Assembly (NCBI GenBank): GCA_934098385.1
Contig: CAKOOJ010000004.1
Span: 1-64,000, forward strand
Direction: 5' to 3'
DNA from: an uncultured Bacilli bacterium
Lineage (GTDB): Bacteria > Bacillota_I > Bacilli_A > RF39 > UBA660
DNA: 64,000 bases
In this document: positions 26,426 to 35,168 of the stretch, in pieces
Layout: the number at the start of each line of letters is the position of its first letter
How positions within the stretch are numbered: position 1 is the first letter of the stretch
Made by a program: the position numbers and the translations under genes
Notes under the pieces: generated by a model
The model's database searches: none
Told to the model about the DNA's origin: nothing
Seen by the model: the letters and a program-made list of their open reading frames with translations, nothing else

Positions 26426-27883
26426 ATGAAAAAAAATTTAAAATATTTGTTAGTTGGAATTGGGACAAGCCTTATACTTCCAACATTGACTCATGCTGCA
26501 ACAATGTCTTTAGATGATGAAAAAATAAATGGAAATACAGCTACTTACAGTTTAAACTATACAGGTGCTGAAGGAGATTCTAATTCAATAAAATTTGATG
26601 TTAATATTAATACAAACGTAGGAATAAAAGTATCAAAAGATGCTTCAATGTCAGGACAATGTAGTGAAAGTGGATGTTACTTAGATATGCCTACAACTTA
26701 CGTTGCTGGAGAAAAAATTAAAATTGCAGATATTACATTAACTAATACTTCAACAGAAGAAATGACATCTAATTTAAAAATCAATATGAATGGTTCTGAA
26801 ATGACTAGTAAAATAGGTGTTAAATTATCTGCTGGTCAAACACAAAAAGTAAAGAGCAATAATGCAAGTCTTAGTAATTTAGGATTATCTGTTGGTAATC
26901 TAGATAAAACTTTTGATGCAAATACTTTAGAATATACAATAACTGGTATCAAAGATACTATAAATTCTGTTACAATTAATCCAACTTGTGAAAATTGTGA
27001 AATAAAAATTACTTGTCCAGATGGTGGATGTACAGTTTCCAATACTAAAAGAGTAACGTTACAAACTGGTGCTAACTTAGTTAATATTAATGTTACTAGT
27101 GAAGATGGAACTAGCAATAAAACATATAAACTAAATATTTATAGAGGAGACGTAACAACAAGTTCTGCATACTTACAAAATTTAACTATAAAAGATGGTG
27201 TGTTAAGTCCAACTTTTAATCCAATGACTAATGATTATTCATTTAAACTTACTAAAGATTTAAAAACGTTAGATATAAAAACAACAACAGAAGATCCAAG
27301 TGCGAAAGTTGAAATAAAGGGCAATAAAGATTTAAAAGTTGGAGAAAATACTATTACTATAACAGTAACTAGTAGTGATGGAGAAAATAAACAAGTTTAT
27401 ACAATAAAAGTAAATAAAGAAAAAGAAGAAAAGAAGAAAACTGTAAAAACTACTACGGTTAAGAAAAAGAAAAATAATACATGGTTAATAATACTATTAT
27501 CTGTGTTAGGTCTTGGGATAATAGTTGGTACATTCTTAATAATATTTAAAAAGAAAAATAAGAAAAAAGATAATAAAGATGATAAAAATAATAAGAATGA
27601 TAATAATAAAAATAAAGAAAAAGAAATAGAAAATAATGATGAAAAAAATGAACTTGATATGCTAGAAGAAAGTAAATACAACGTATATGGTGAGGAAATT
27701 AATGAAGAAGATTTACTTAATGATATGGAAGAATCAGATATAGAAAAAGAAAATACAGATTCATTAAGAATACTTGAAGAGACAAAAAGACAAATGAGAG
27801 AAGAACCTAAACAAGACGTTGATGATGCTTTAGATGATTTAATGAAAACAAAAAAATTAGAACTTGGAGATTTAGACTTTTAA
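26426..27883 (+). CDS. Membrane-anchored cadherin-like beta-sandwich protein
   Basis: 485 residues. A signal peptide ends near residue 24 (LTHA|ATMS). A cohesin-like or Ig-like outer domain with CSESGC follows (to about 140), then two cadherin-like beta-sandwich repeats (LSNLGLSVGNLDKTFD..TLEYTITG and LQNLTIKDGVLSPTF..TNDYSFKLT), a basic Lys-rich stalk, one membrane helix near 352-372 (WLIILLSVLGLGIIVGTFLI) and a highly charged cytoplasmic tail of about 110 residues ending in Asp/Leu-rich helices. Probably a cell-surface or wall-binding protein with an inward signalling or scaffolding tail. Function unknown. Confidence 0.82.
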   Translation: MKKNLKYLLVGIGTSLILPTLTHAATMSLDDEKINGNTATYSLNYTGAEGDSNSIKFDVNINTNVGIKVSKDASMSGQCSESGCYLDMPTTYVAGEKIKIADITLTNTSTEEMTSNLKINMNGSEMTSKIGVKLSAGQTQKVKSNNASLSNLGLSVGNLDKTFDANTLEYTITGIKDTINSVTINPTCENCEIKITCPDGGCTVSNTKRVTLQTGANLVNINVTSEDGTSNKTYKLNIYRGDVTTSSAYLQNLTIKDGVLSPTFNPMTNDYSFKLTKDLKTLDIKTTTEDPSAKVEIKGNKDLKVGENTITITVTSSDGENKQVYTIKVNKEKEEKKKTVKTTTVKKKKNNTWLIILLSVLGLGIIVGTFLIIFKKKNKKKDNKDDKNNKNDNNKNKEKEIENNDEKNELDMLEESKYNVYGEEINEEDLLNDMEESDIEKENTDSLRILEETKRQMREEPKQDVDDALDDLMKTKKLELGDLDF

Positions 27884-27887
27884 TGAT

Positions 27888-27920
27888 ATCACCTGAATAT
27901 AATTATTTAGGTGATTTTTT
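27888..27920 (+). terminator. Terminator / SD-sequestering hairpin
   Basis: ATCACCT (27888-27894) pairs with AGGTGAT (27909-27915) and is followed by TTTTTT. The right arm is also the ribosome binding site of the next gene and the T-tract is the SD-ATG spacer, so one element can both end transcription and hide the site. Confidence 0.7.
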
Positions 27921-28553
27921 ATGGAAATAATAGCACACAGAGGATTAACAAATGATAATATAAAGGAAAATACATTAGAGGCGTTTAAAAATGCAATAAA
28001 AAATAAATATAATGGAATAGAACTAGATATTAGAAAAACAAAAGATAATATTATAGTAGTATTACATGATAAATACATAAATAGAACAAGTGACGGAATA
28101 GGTAATATAAATAAATTGACATATAAAGAAACTTTAAAATATAACTTTGGTACTAAAAAATATAAAAGTAAAATACCTACACTAAAAGAAGTTATAAAAA
28201 ATATTAATAATACTAATATATTTATTGAATTAAAAGAAAGTATAGATAAAGAAGAATTAAATAATATTCTAAAATTAAATAAAAGTAATAAATATTATAT
28301 TATGAGTTTTAACAAAGAATATATAGATAATCTAATAGGAATAAAATATAATTTAGGATTAATAAATTATGTGTTTAATAGTTTTATAGATTATAGCAAA
28401 TACAATTTTATACTAGTATTAGAAGATTTATTTAATAAAGATATATATGATTATTTTACTAAAATGAATTTAGAAGTTATAGTATATAATATTAGAAATA
28501 ATATAAGTTTAAAAAATAAAGAATTATTTGATAATATAAAATACATAATATAA
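27921..28553 (+). CDS. Glycerophosphodiester phosphodiesterase
   Basis: 210 residues, a compact cytosolic GDPD. It hydrolyses glycerophosphodiesters to glycerol-3-phosphate and an alcohol. Motifs are IAHRG (His6-Arg7), ENTLEAF, GIELDIRKTKD with the metal-binding Glu/Asp, VVLHD (second catalytic His) and FIELKE. No signal peptide. The only ribosome site is the AGGTGA in the hairpin just upstream. Confidence 0.92.
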   Translation: MEIIAHRGLTNDNIKENTLEAFKNAIKNKYNGIELDIRKTKDNIIVVLHDKYINRTSDGIGNINKLTYKETLKYNFGTKKYKSKIPTLKEVIKNINNTNIFIELKESIDKEELNNILKLNKSNKYYIMSFNKEYIDNLIGIKYNLGLINYVFNSFIDYSKYNFILVLEDLFNKDIYDYFTKMNLEVIVYNIRNNISLKNKELFDNIKYII

Positions 28554-28591
28554 AAAAATCACATAAAATGTCAAAAAAAGTTATATAATTG

Positions 28592-28620
28592 TTGCACCTT
28601 ACCTTTTTTCTTGTTATAAT
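28592..28620 (+). promoter_or_regulatory. Promoter of rpsU
   Basis: TTGCAC, 17-bp spacer, TATAAT, 30 nt before the start. Confidence 0.8.
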
Positions 28621-28649
28621 AAGTTAGGAAATGAAGGGAGGGAAATTAA

Positions 28650-28841
28650 ATGACTAAAGTAGAAGTAAAAAATGGTAACGTTGATAATGCATTAAAAAGA
28701 TTTAAAATTAAAGTAGCTAAAAGCGGAGTCCCTTCTGAACTAAAAAAACATAAAGAATATAAAAAACCTGGAGTTAAAAGACGTGAAGCTAAAAAAGAAA
28801 TGATAAAGAATTCACGTAAGAGAAACAAAAGAAATAGATAA
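28650..28841 (+). CDS. rpsU: 30S ribosomal protein S21
   Basis: 63 residues, strongly basic, with the S21 signature VDNALKRFKIKVAKSGVPSELKKH and a Lys/Arg-rich tail. It joins the platform of the small subunit near the anti-SD region of 16S rRNA. The GGGAGG site is strong. The rpsU-yqeY order is conserved in Bacillota. Confidence 0.97.
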   Translation: MTKVEVKNGNVDNALKRFKIKVAKSGVPSELKKHKEYKKPGVKRREAKKEMIKNSRKRNKRNR

Positions 28842-28845
28842 TTTT

Positions 28846-28876
28846 AAAGTGGTTATATTTTTATAAGCACTTTTTA
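28846..28876 (+). terminator. Attenuator-like terminator between rpsU and yqeY
   Basis: AAAGTG and TTATA pair with TATAA and CACTTT around one mismatch, followed by TTTTTAT. It would let rpsU be expressed above yqeY. Confidence 0.55.
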
Positions 28877-28896
28877 TATAAAAGAAAGGTGATAAT

Positions 28897-29340
28897 ATGT
28901 TTAATAATATAAAAAAAGATTTAATTAGTGCAATGAAAGAACAAGATAAATTCAAATTATCTGTATTACGTATGTTAAAAAGTGCTTTAGAAGCAGAAGA
29001 AATAAATAAAAAAAGCGAATTAACTGAAGATGAAGTTTTAAATGTTATAAAAAAACAAGTAAAAGTTAGAAGTGCATCTTTAGAAGAATATAAAGAATAT
29101 GGTAGAAATGATTTAGCAGATAATTTAGAAAAAGAAATAGAAATACTTAAAACTTATTTACCAGAGGAATTATCTTATGAAGAATTAATTAAAATTATAG
29201 ATGAACAATTTAATGTAATTAATCCTACAAGTATGAAAGATATGGGTAAAGTTATTAAAGCTGTATCAAGTATAGTTGGTGCACGTGCCGATATGAGTGA
29301 AGTAAGTAAGATTGTAAAAGAAAAAATAAGTAATTTATAA
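28897..29340 (+). CDS. yqeY: GatB/YqeY-domain protein
   Basis: 147 residues, full-length YqeY. Family signatures are KSALEAEEINK, KKQVKVRSASLEEYKEYGR, EIEILKTYLP and MGKVIKAVSSIVGARADMSEVSKIV. The fold is shared with the tail of GatB of the tRNA amidotransferase and is thought to bind tRNA; the free-standing protein has no settled function. Gene order after rpsU is the usual one. Confidence 0.94.
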   Translation: MFNNIKKDLISAMKEQDKFKLSVLRMLKSALEAEEINKKSELTEDEVLNVIKKQVKVRSASLEEYKEYGRNDLADNLEKEIEILKTYLPEELSYEELIKIIDEQFNVINPTSMKDMGKVIKAVSSIVGARADMSEVSKIVKEKISNL

Positions 29341-29346
29341 AAAAGA

Positions 29347-29377
29347 AAAACTGAATTAAATAAAATAATTCAGTTTT
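29347..29377. terminator. Bidirectional terminator
   Basis: AAAACTGAATT pairs with AATTCAGTTTT. T-rich sequence follows in both directions, ending yqeY on the plus strand and the small DUF4044 gene on the minus strand. Confidence 0.8.
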
Positions 29378-29384
29378 ATTGTTG

Positions 29385-29495
29385 TTATAAAAAATAAATT
29401 AATAAACTAGCTACCATACTACCTACCATGGCAATTAACATAATCCACACTAATATCTTAGCAGCTATATTTTTATTTTTTTTCTTTTTAGTCAT
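29385..29495 (-). CDS. DUF4044-like small membrane protein
   Basis: 36 residues: a basic N-terminus MTKKKKNKNIAAK then a single membrane helix ILVWIMLIAMVGSMVASLL. This is the pattern of the DUF4044 family of tiny Bacillota membrane proteins (Lys-rich head, VW.MLIA..GS). It has a good AGGTGA ribosome site 6 nt before the ATG and is too short for ordinary ORF callers. Function unknown. Confidence 0.75.
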   Translation of the reverse strand: MTKKKKNKNIAAKILVWIMLIAMVGSMVASLLIYFL

Positions 29496-29574
29496 AAATT
29501 CACCTCAACATAATAATTATACTAAATTATGAATAATAAATAAAGTATTTTAATAATATTTAATAGGTGACGAT

Positions 29575-30168
29575 ATGAAATATATTAAGGTTAGTTATAA
29601 AAAATATAGTAAATTATACAATATAATACTATTAAGTATATCTATAAGTTTAACATTAGGACTTATATTATCGTTTTGTTTGGATAAAGAATTAGTTAAT
29701 AATATATATGATTATTTTATAACTCATATAAATAATTATAAAAATAATACATTTAATAATATAATATATCCAATAATAGTATATATTGGTATGTTTATAT
29801 TATCTCTTACATTAATAGGCAGTTTTATACCTTTTTTAGTTATTATTATAGAAAATATTAGTATTGGATTATTATTAGGTATAACACTTAGAATAACAAC
29901 TCTAAAAGGATTATTATATGGTATTATATACTTTATATTAACTAAATTACTTTATATTGTGTTATTAGTATATTTAAGTATTAGCATATATAAATTTATT
30001 AAAAAATTTATATATAATTTAAAAAATAAAGAAAATATTAGTTTATATAATTTGTACTCTAAAATTATATTAAAAGTAATTTTCTGTATATTAGTAATAA
30101 CTATTTATAATGTTATATTACTTTTTATTGCGCCACCAATATTCAACTTTTTTAAATTTCTATTATAA
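29575..30168 (+). CDS. SpoIIM-like multipass membrane protein
   Basis: 197 residues with four or five hydrophobic helices and a loop between the first two. The layout (short basic N-terminus, YIGMFILSLTLIGSFIPFL then LLLGITL and a helix-rich C-terminus) resembles the stage II sporulation protein M family, which is also found in non-sporulating Bacilli. Similarity is weak and based on topology. No other sporulation gene is seen in the window. ATAGGTGACG ribosome site. Confidence 0.5.
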   Translation: MKYIKVSYKKYSKLYNIILLSISISLTLGLILSFCLDKELVNNIYDYFITHINNYKNNTFNNIIYPIIVYIGMFILSLTLIGSFIPFLVIIIENISIGLLLGITLRITTLKGLLYGIIYFILTKLLYIVLLVYLSISIYKFIKKFIYNLKNKENISLYNLYSKIILKVIFCILVITIYNVILLFIAPPIFNFFKFLL

Positions 30169-30171
30169 TAA

Positions 30172-30200
30172 TTTACAAACATAAAAAAATTTAGTACAAT
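30172..30200 (+). promoter_or_regulatory. Promoter of mnmA
   Basis: TTTACA, 17-bp spacer, TACAAT, 17 nt before the start codon. Confidence 0.65.
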
Positions 30201-30216
30201 ATCATTGGTGATTTAG

Positions 30217-31323
30217 ATGTCAAAAGTAGTAGTTGGTATGAGTGGGGGAGTAGATAGTTCTGTTGCTGCTTACCTACTTCAAAAAGAAGGTTATGAGGTT
30301 ATAGGATTATTTATGCGTAATTGGGATAGTATGATTAATAATGATATCAATGGTAATCCAACATTAAATAATAATATATGTCCTCAAGAACAAGATTATA
30401 ATGATGCTTTAGAAGTGTGTGATAAATTAGGAATAGAATTACATAGGATAGATTTTATTAAAGAATATTGGGATAATGTATTTACTTATTTTTTAAATGA
30501 ATTAAAACTAGGTAGAACTCCTAATCCAGATTTAATGTGTAATAAATATATAAAGTTTGATTTGTTTGTAAAAGAAGCTAAAAGATTAGGAGCAGATTAT
30601 ATTGCAACTGGTCATTATGCTAAAATAGAAGGTAATAAACTTTTAAGAGCAAAGGATTTAAATAAAGATCAAACCTATTTCTTGGCTCAAGTAAACGTTA
30701 ATCAATTAAAAGATGTTATATTCCCATTAGGAGAAATTACTAAACCAGAGGTACGTGAAATTGCTTTAGAAATTGGCCTTTCAACTGCAAAGAAAAAAGA
30801 TTCTACAGGCATATGTTTTATTGGAGAAAGAAATTATCAAAAATTTATACAAAATTATTTAAAACCTAACCCTGGGGATATTGTAGATGTTGATACAAAA
30901 AAAATTATTGGAAGACATACTGGATTAATGAACTATACTATAGGTCAAAGAAGAAATGTTGGTATAAGTGGCAATCCAGAAAAACACTTTGTAGTAGGAA
31001 AAAATGTTAAAGATAATATTTTATATGTAGCTTTTGGAAATGTTCCAGAAACACTTTATAGTGATTCATGTATAATAGATAATATTAACTTTATTTCTTC
31101 AAAACATCCTTCATTTTGTACTGCAAAATTTAGATACAGAGGTCCTGATTATGAAGTGTCTTTAGAATATTTAGAAAACAATGAAATACTCGTTAGATAT
31201 CCAGAAAAAGTTGCAGCAGTTACTCCTGGACAAGCTTGCGTACTATATTTAGGAAGAGAATGTCTTGGAAGTGGAATTATTAAAGAAGTTAGAAAAAATA
31301 ATGAAAAATTATGGTATTTATGA
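30217..31323 (+). CDS. mnmA: tRNA-specific 2-thiouridylase MnmA
   Basis: 368 residues, full length. It thiolates the wobble uridine of tRNA Lys/Glu/Gln. PP-loop SGGVDSS (9-15) binds ATP. The catalytic cysteines are Cys108 (NPDLMCNKYIKF) and Cys200 (STGICFIGER), both present. The Asn-rich FMRNWDSM segment and GHYAKIE are typical. The cysteine desulfurase partner is not in the window. The gene ends in TGA. Confidence 0.97.
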   Translation: MSKVVVGMSGGVDSSVAAYLLQKEGYEVIGLFMRNWDSMINNDINGNPTLNNNICPQEQDYNDALEVCDKLGIELHRIDFIKEYWDNVFTYFLNELKLGRTPNPDLMCNKYIKFDLFVKEAKRLGADYIATGHYAKIEGNKLLRAKDLNKDQTYFLAQVNVNQLKDVIFPLGEITKPEVREIALEIGLSTAKKKDSTGICFIGERNYQKFIQNYLKPNPGDIVDVDTKKIIGRHTGLMNYTIGQRRNVGISGNPEKHFVVGKNVKDNILYVAFGNVPETLYSDSCIIDNINFISSKHPSFCTAKFRYRGPDYEVSLEYLENNEILVRYPEKVAAVTPGQACVLYLGRECLGSGIIKEVRKNNEKLWYL

Positions 31324-31334
31324 TAAACATTAGT

Positions 31335-31359
31335 AGATAATAAAATTTATCTTCTTTTT
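31335..31359 (+). terminator. Terminator of mnmA
   Basis: AGATAA pairs with TTATCT followed by TCTTTTTC. Short stem. Confidence 0.5.
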
Positions 31360-31371
31360 CTTTACTTTTAC

Positions 31372-31401
31372 TTGACAATTAAGTGTATAGTAGGCTACAA
31401 T
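31372..31401 (+). promoter_or_regulatory. Promoter of HTH regulator
   Basis: TTGACA, 18-bp spacer, TACAAT. Confidence 0.65.
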
Positions 31402-31431
31402 AAATATGTAAATAAAGAGAGTAGGGATAAC

Positions 31432-32196
31432 ATGACAGAAATAAAAGAATTATTAAATAACTTAGGAATATCAAAAGTTAAACTAGCTAAGTACTTAGGT
31501 GTATCTAGACAAATGGTATACAATTACTTAGAATTAGATAGTATAGATAAATGGCCAAAAGATAAAAGAATACTTTTATATAAATTATTAAATATTGATG
31601 ATGGTTCTAATGAAACAATTAGCAATATAAAAGTAAATACTGATTATATGGAAGATGTAGAAAACAAATTAAATTGTTCAAATAAACATCTTTTGGATTA
31701 TATTGATACTAAAGGATTAGATAAAAAAACTGCAACTTTATTATCAGACTTTACATTCTTAATAAAAGAAAAATTAACAGAATCTAACAATGAAGAAAAT
31801 TATTATGTTATTAAATATTTATATAATTTATTACAGTCCATAGATAATGTTGAAGATTTTAAGTATTTATTAGGATATGTTAGTAAAGCAACTGGATTTA
31901 CTAAACCAAATGAATTTGCATTTGACGAAGATAAACAATTTATGTTTGAAGGTATAATCCACTCTGCTTTCACTCTTTATAATAGTGGGGGAGCTTCAAA
32001 AAGTAAGGTAATTGTATCACGTGATAGATTTATACAAGAAATTGAAGAAAGAAATGAGGAAAAATTATCTAGAACTCAACAATTAAACACAGTAAGAATT
32101 CAAGCATTAAGGGAACTTGGTTATAATGAAATAAATGCATCAAACGCTGCAGAAGTATTTGAAAAGATAGCTGAAATACAATCAAGAGGTGTATAA
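31432..32196 (+). CDS. HTH (XRE-like) DNA-binding protein
   Basis: 254 residues. An N-terminal helix-turn-helix (LLNNLGISKVKLAKYLGVSRQMVYNYLE, about 7-34) is followed by a helical domain with no known motif, including a conserved-looking stretch GYVSKATGFTKPNEFAFDED near 150-170, and a C-terminal helix ending in a possible oligomerisation segment. The start at 31432 lies after the promoter, which excludes the upstream ATG at 31372. Monocistronic; targets unknown. Confidence 0.7.
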   Translation: MTEIKELLNNLGISKVKLAKYLGVSRQMVYNYLELDSIDKWPKDKRILLYKLLNIDDGSNETISNIKVNTDYMEDVENKLNCSNKHLLDYIDTKGLDKKTATLLSDFTFLIKEKLTESNNEENYYVIKYLYNLLQSIDNVEDFKYLLGYVSKATGFTKPNEFAFDEDKQFMFEGIIHSAFTLYNSGGASKSKVIVSRDRFIQEIEERNEEKLSRTQQLNTVRIQALRELGYNEINASNAAEVFEKIAEIQSRGV

Positions 32197-32223
32197 TTAA
32201 TTCTTTATCTAGAAAATTAGAAT

Positions 32224-32269
32224 ATATAGAACTTCATATAATATATATTATGTTAACTTCTATATTTTT
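32224..32269 (+). terminator. Long imperfect hairpin after HTH gene
   Basis: ATATAGAA and flanking bases pair with TTCTATAT over about 20 imperfect base pairs, followed by TTTTT. Confidence 0.6.
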
Positions 32270-32354
32270 GACAAAAAGATGATTGGTTGATAATCTTATA
32301 ATATTAAAAAAAAATTTATTGTTAATATAATATAAATTTATTAATGAATAATTA

Positions 32355-32397
32355 AAAACAATACTCTATTATAATATATTAAGTATTGTTTTTTTCT
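32355..32397. terminator. Bidirectional terminator
   Basis: AAAACAATACT pairs with AGTATTGTTTT. T-tracts on both sides serve the plus-strand region and the minus-strand ZIP gene. Confidence 0.75.
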
Positions 32398-32399
32398 CT

Positions 32400-33155
32400 C
32401 TATGTAAATAATATACTAATGAGAAAAAATATTATTCCTATCACAAATCCTATATAAATATATTTATTATTTTTATTTGAATATTTAATAGATTCTTTTA
32501 GAATATCATTTATTGCTAAACTAATCATAATACCTGCTACTAAAATGAATATTATATTAAGTATACTATCATTAACATATTTATATAAAAACAAATACGC
32601 AAATATTGCTCCTAATGGTTCAGATAAACCACTAATTAATGTAGTTCGAACCGCCCTACCAACTTTCTTAGTAGAGTAGTAGATTGGAACTCCAATACAT
32701 ATACCCTCTGGTATATTGTGTAATGTTATAGCAATTGCAACCTTTAATCCAATTTTTAAATCATTAGAACTGGTTAAAAAAGTAATTATACCTTCTGGTA
32801 TATTGTGTAACATTAATACAATTGCACTTATTATACCTAATTTATATAAACTACTCCCCTTCTCTTCTAACCTATTAATTATATTATTGGATATTTTAAT
32901 TAAAATAACTCCTAAAACAAATACTAGAATAGATAATAATAGTCCTATATATTTATGCTTTATAACTAGATAAAAAAATGAATGAGGTATTAAATCAAAT
33001 ATACTAATAAGTATCATAACCATAGCACTAAAACTTAAACTTATACTTAAAAATCTATCTATATTTTTTACCCTTATAAATATAAATAAACATCCTATCA
33101 TAGTAGATAATCCTGCTAAAGTACTAATTAAAAAAGCATAGTTAAAATTGTTCAT
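32400..33155 (-). CDS. ZIP-family metal transporter
   Basis: 251 residues with about eight membrane helices. Two HNIPEG motifs (in helices 4 and 5: LMLHNIPEGI and ITLHNIPEGI) form the binuclear metal site of ZIP carriers such as ZupT, which import zinc, iron or manganese. A GLSEPLGA motif and a C-terminal glycine-rich helix also fit. No Fur or Zur box is evident upstream. It is monocistronic, ending in a shared terminator. Confidence 0.92.
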   Translation of the reverse strand: MNNFNYAFLISTLAGLSTMIGCLFIFIRVKNIDRFLSISLSFSAMVMILISIFDLIPHSFFYLVIKHKYIGLLLSILVFVLGVILIKISNNIINRLEEKGSSLYKLGIISAIVLMLHNIPEGIITFLTSSNDLKIGLKVAIAITLHNIPEGICIGVPIYYSTKKVGRAVRTTLISGLSEPLGAIFAYLFLYKYVNDSILNIIFILVAGIMISLAINDILKESIKYSNKNNKYIYIGFVIGIIFFLISILFT

Positions 33156-33201
33156 ATCATATCACAATTAATTATATGCTTTTTAATTAAGTTTTAATAT
33201 A

Positions 33202-33870
33202 CTATATAATATGTTTAGATTTAATATATAAATTATTATATATTTTTATATCACTTTTTGTTTCTATTTTAAACTTACATATTTCTTGTAATCTATTTAT
33301 TTCATTATTAAATTCATTAATAAATGAATTAATATCATATACTTTATCCAAATTAAATTCGCGTAATTGAAGATATCTTATAATTCTATTTATAACAGCT
33401 TTTAAATTATACAAATATGTATCCTTAGAATATAAACCATACTCATCAACATCTATAATATTTATTTCATTATTTTGTTCATTATACAATATATTAAAAC
33501 CATGCAAATCAAATATTTTTATATTATTTTCGTCTAATATATGTAAATCTCTATCTAATTTTTTTAAAGAATAAATTAAATCTTTTATTAATATATTATC
33601 TTCTAATACATTAAACATTTTACCTTCTTTAAAATCCATTTTATATCCATATAATTTATTATTTATATATAAATTATCAGTAGGGAAAGCAAAATAATTT
33701 GCTTTTATATTTTTAAAATAATTAAATCTGTCTTGAATACTTGAAGACAAAATATTTCTAAAAACTTTTAATACTTCTAAATTATTTATTTTATATATTT
33801 TGGCGCCAGAACCAAAATTATCGTCTATTCTTTGATATTTTTTTAATTCATTTTTACTATGTATATTCAT
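33202..33870 (-). CDS. Protein-kinase-fold protein
   Basis: 222 residues from the ATG at 33870, which has AAGGAG 6 nt upstream; the frame extends to 33960 without a site. A glycine-rich start DDNFGSGAKIYKI, a Lys-containing VLKVFR strand, a catalytic-loop-like IFDLHGFNILYN and a metal-binding IIDVDEYG give the order seen in kinase/APH folds. The loop reads DLHGFN instead of HGDxxxxN, so it may be an atypical or inactive kinase. It lies 83 nt from, and divergent to, the 37-residue Cys-containing gene. Confidence 0.6.
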   Translation of the reverse strand: MNIHSKNELKKYQRIDDNFGSGAKIYKINNLEVLKVFRNILSSSIQDRFNYFKNIKANYFAFPTDNLYINNKLYGYKMDFKEGKMFNVLEDNILIKDLIYSLKKLDRDLHILDENNIKIFDLHGFNILYNEQNNEINIIDVDEYGLYSKDTYLYNLKAVINRIIRYLQLREFNLDKVYDINSFINEFNNEINRLQEICKFKIETKSDIKIYNNLYIKSKHII

Positions 33871-33953
33871 AAAATCTCCTTTTCTAAAAAAGCCAATAAT
33901 TACCATTATATATAATAAGACTAGTAACATAATAATATTGGGAGGTAAATATA

Positions 33954-34067
33954 ATGGCAAAAAATAATGCTAGAAATAAAGCTAGAGAAACTGAAAAATG
34001 TTCAAGTTGTAAAAACAACGAAAGAGCAAGAAATAATGCTAGATGTTCTAAAAATAATTCTCGTTAA
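33954..34067 (+). CDS. 37-residue Cys-containing basic peptide
   Basis: An ATG with a strong GGGAGG site starts a 37-codon frame encoding MAKNNARNKARETEKCSSCK, then a second ARNNARC repeat ending in SKNNSR. It is highly charged and Asn/Arg/Lys rich with three Cys in a CSSC...C pattern. It could bind metal or nucleic acid. It is followed by a good terminator, which supports a real, separately expressed gene. I do not recognise a family. Confidence 0.6.
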   Translation: MAKNNARNKARETEKCSSCKNNERARNNARCSKNNSR

Positions 34068-34086
34068 TAAACTCTAGTTTAATCCT

Positions 34087-34126
34087 AAAGAACTGTTTAT
34101 TTTATAATAGTTCTTTTATTTTTTTA
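34087..34126 (+). terminator. Terminator of the 37-residue gene
   Basis: AAAGAACT pairs with AGTTCTTT followed by TTATTTTTTT. It overlaps the end of the convergent metallophosphoesterase gene. Confidence 0.75.
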
Positions 34127-35099
34127 ATTTATATTGGTATTCTCCATTTAAGTTTAAGCTTTTATCACGATTTTCAGCACGAGCCACTTGGTTTATATGA
34201 GTTTCATTTACAATATATATCACATCGTTAATATATAATTGTTTAATATCAAATGCGTATATTAAATCATCATAAAATTTGAATGTAATTTCTAATGCTT
34301 GATTTTTTAAAGTAGAATGGTTACTTAATGTTAAATTACTCAATGTAGGAACATTTATTATTGTAGAAGTTTTATCTAAGTTTTCCGAAACTTTAGCCAT
34401 ATGATAATGACCTTCAATAATAATTTTATTATCTCTATATTTGCGTTTTTCTAACTTACTTAAGCGATGTCTAATAATTATTTCGTCTTCTTTAACTTTT
34501 ATATTTCCTATTCCAAATCCTAATGATATTAAATCATGTCTTTTATTTTCTAATACATTACCAATATCAATTCCATCATCAGTTAGCATATGATAATCAT
34601 GGTTTCCAAATAATATATAATTTAATATATTTTTATCATAAGGATAAACTTTTAACATATGTTCAATTTGTTTTAAATTGCTACTATTATATTTTTTTTG
34701 GTTATTTGAATATCTCACACAATGATTTACATCACCTGCATTAATTATTATATGAATATCATTTTTTATACAGTAATTATATATTCTGTTTAATACATCT
34801 AAATTTTCATAAATACTTGATAAATGTAAATCGGATATAACAATTGTTTTTAATTCATTAGCCTTTTTTGGTATAATTATACTATTTTTATAATTATAAT
34901 TATCTTGATTATCTTTCTTTAAAAAATATTCAATTTCTCCATTACTATAAAATTTCTTATCAATATTAAATCCCTTATTCTTTATTTGATTTAATCTATA
35001 AAATAGCTGTTTGTTAGTTATTCCTACTACACTAGTTATTTCATTAGCACTATAATTTTGTTTTACAAGTTCTAATATTTTATTATTTATCTCTGACAT
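34116..35099 (-). CDS. HTH-metallophosphoesterase
   Basis: 327 residues. Residues 1-45 form a helix-turn-helix-like segment (ILELVKQNYSANEITSVVGITNKQLFYRL). A calcineurin-like phosphoesterase domain follows with DLH (90-92), GDVNH (122-126), GNHD (165-168) and a C-terminal GHYH metal ligand set. The combination of an HTH and a phosphoesterase suggests a nucleic-acid-linked or ligand-controlled phosphatase; the substrate is unknown. GGGGAG site before the ATG. Monocistronic. Confidence 0.82.
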   Translation of the reverse strand: MSEINNKILELVKQNYSANEITSVVGITNKQLFYRLNQIKNKGFNIDKKFYSNGEIEYFLKKDNQDNYNYKNSIIIPKKANELKTIVISDLHLSSIYENLDVLNRIYNYCIKNDIHIIINAGDVNHCVRYSNNQKKYNSSNLKQIEHMLKVYPYDKNILNYILFGNHDYHMLTDDGIDIGNVLENKRHDLISLGFGIGNIKVKEDEIIIRHRLSKLEKRKYRDNKIIIEGHYHMAKVSENLDKTSTIINVPTLSNLTLSNHSTLKNQALEITFKFYDDLIYAFDIKQLYINDVIYIVNETHINQVARAENRDKSLNLNGEYQYKLKK

Positions 35100-35168
35100 T
35101 TAAAACTCCCCTTTTTTCAATGTTATATATACTATCACATTTCATAAAAAATATCAAATAAAAAGAGA

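Noticed and set aside
29575..30168. Evidence that the organism sporulates
   Set aside because: The SpoIIM resemblance is weak, the family occurs in non-sporulating Bacilli, and no other sporulation gene is seen.
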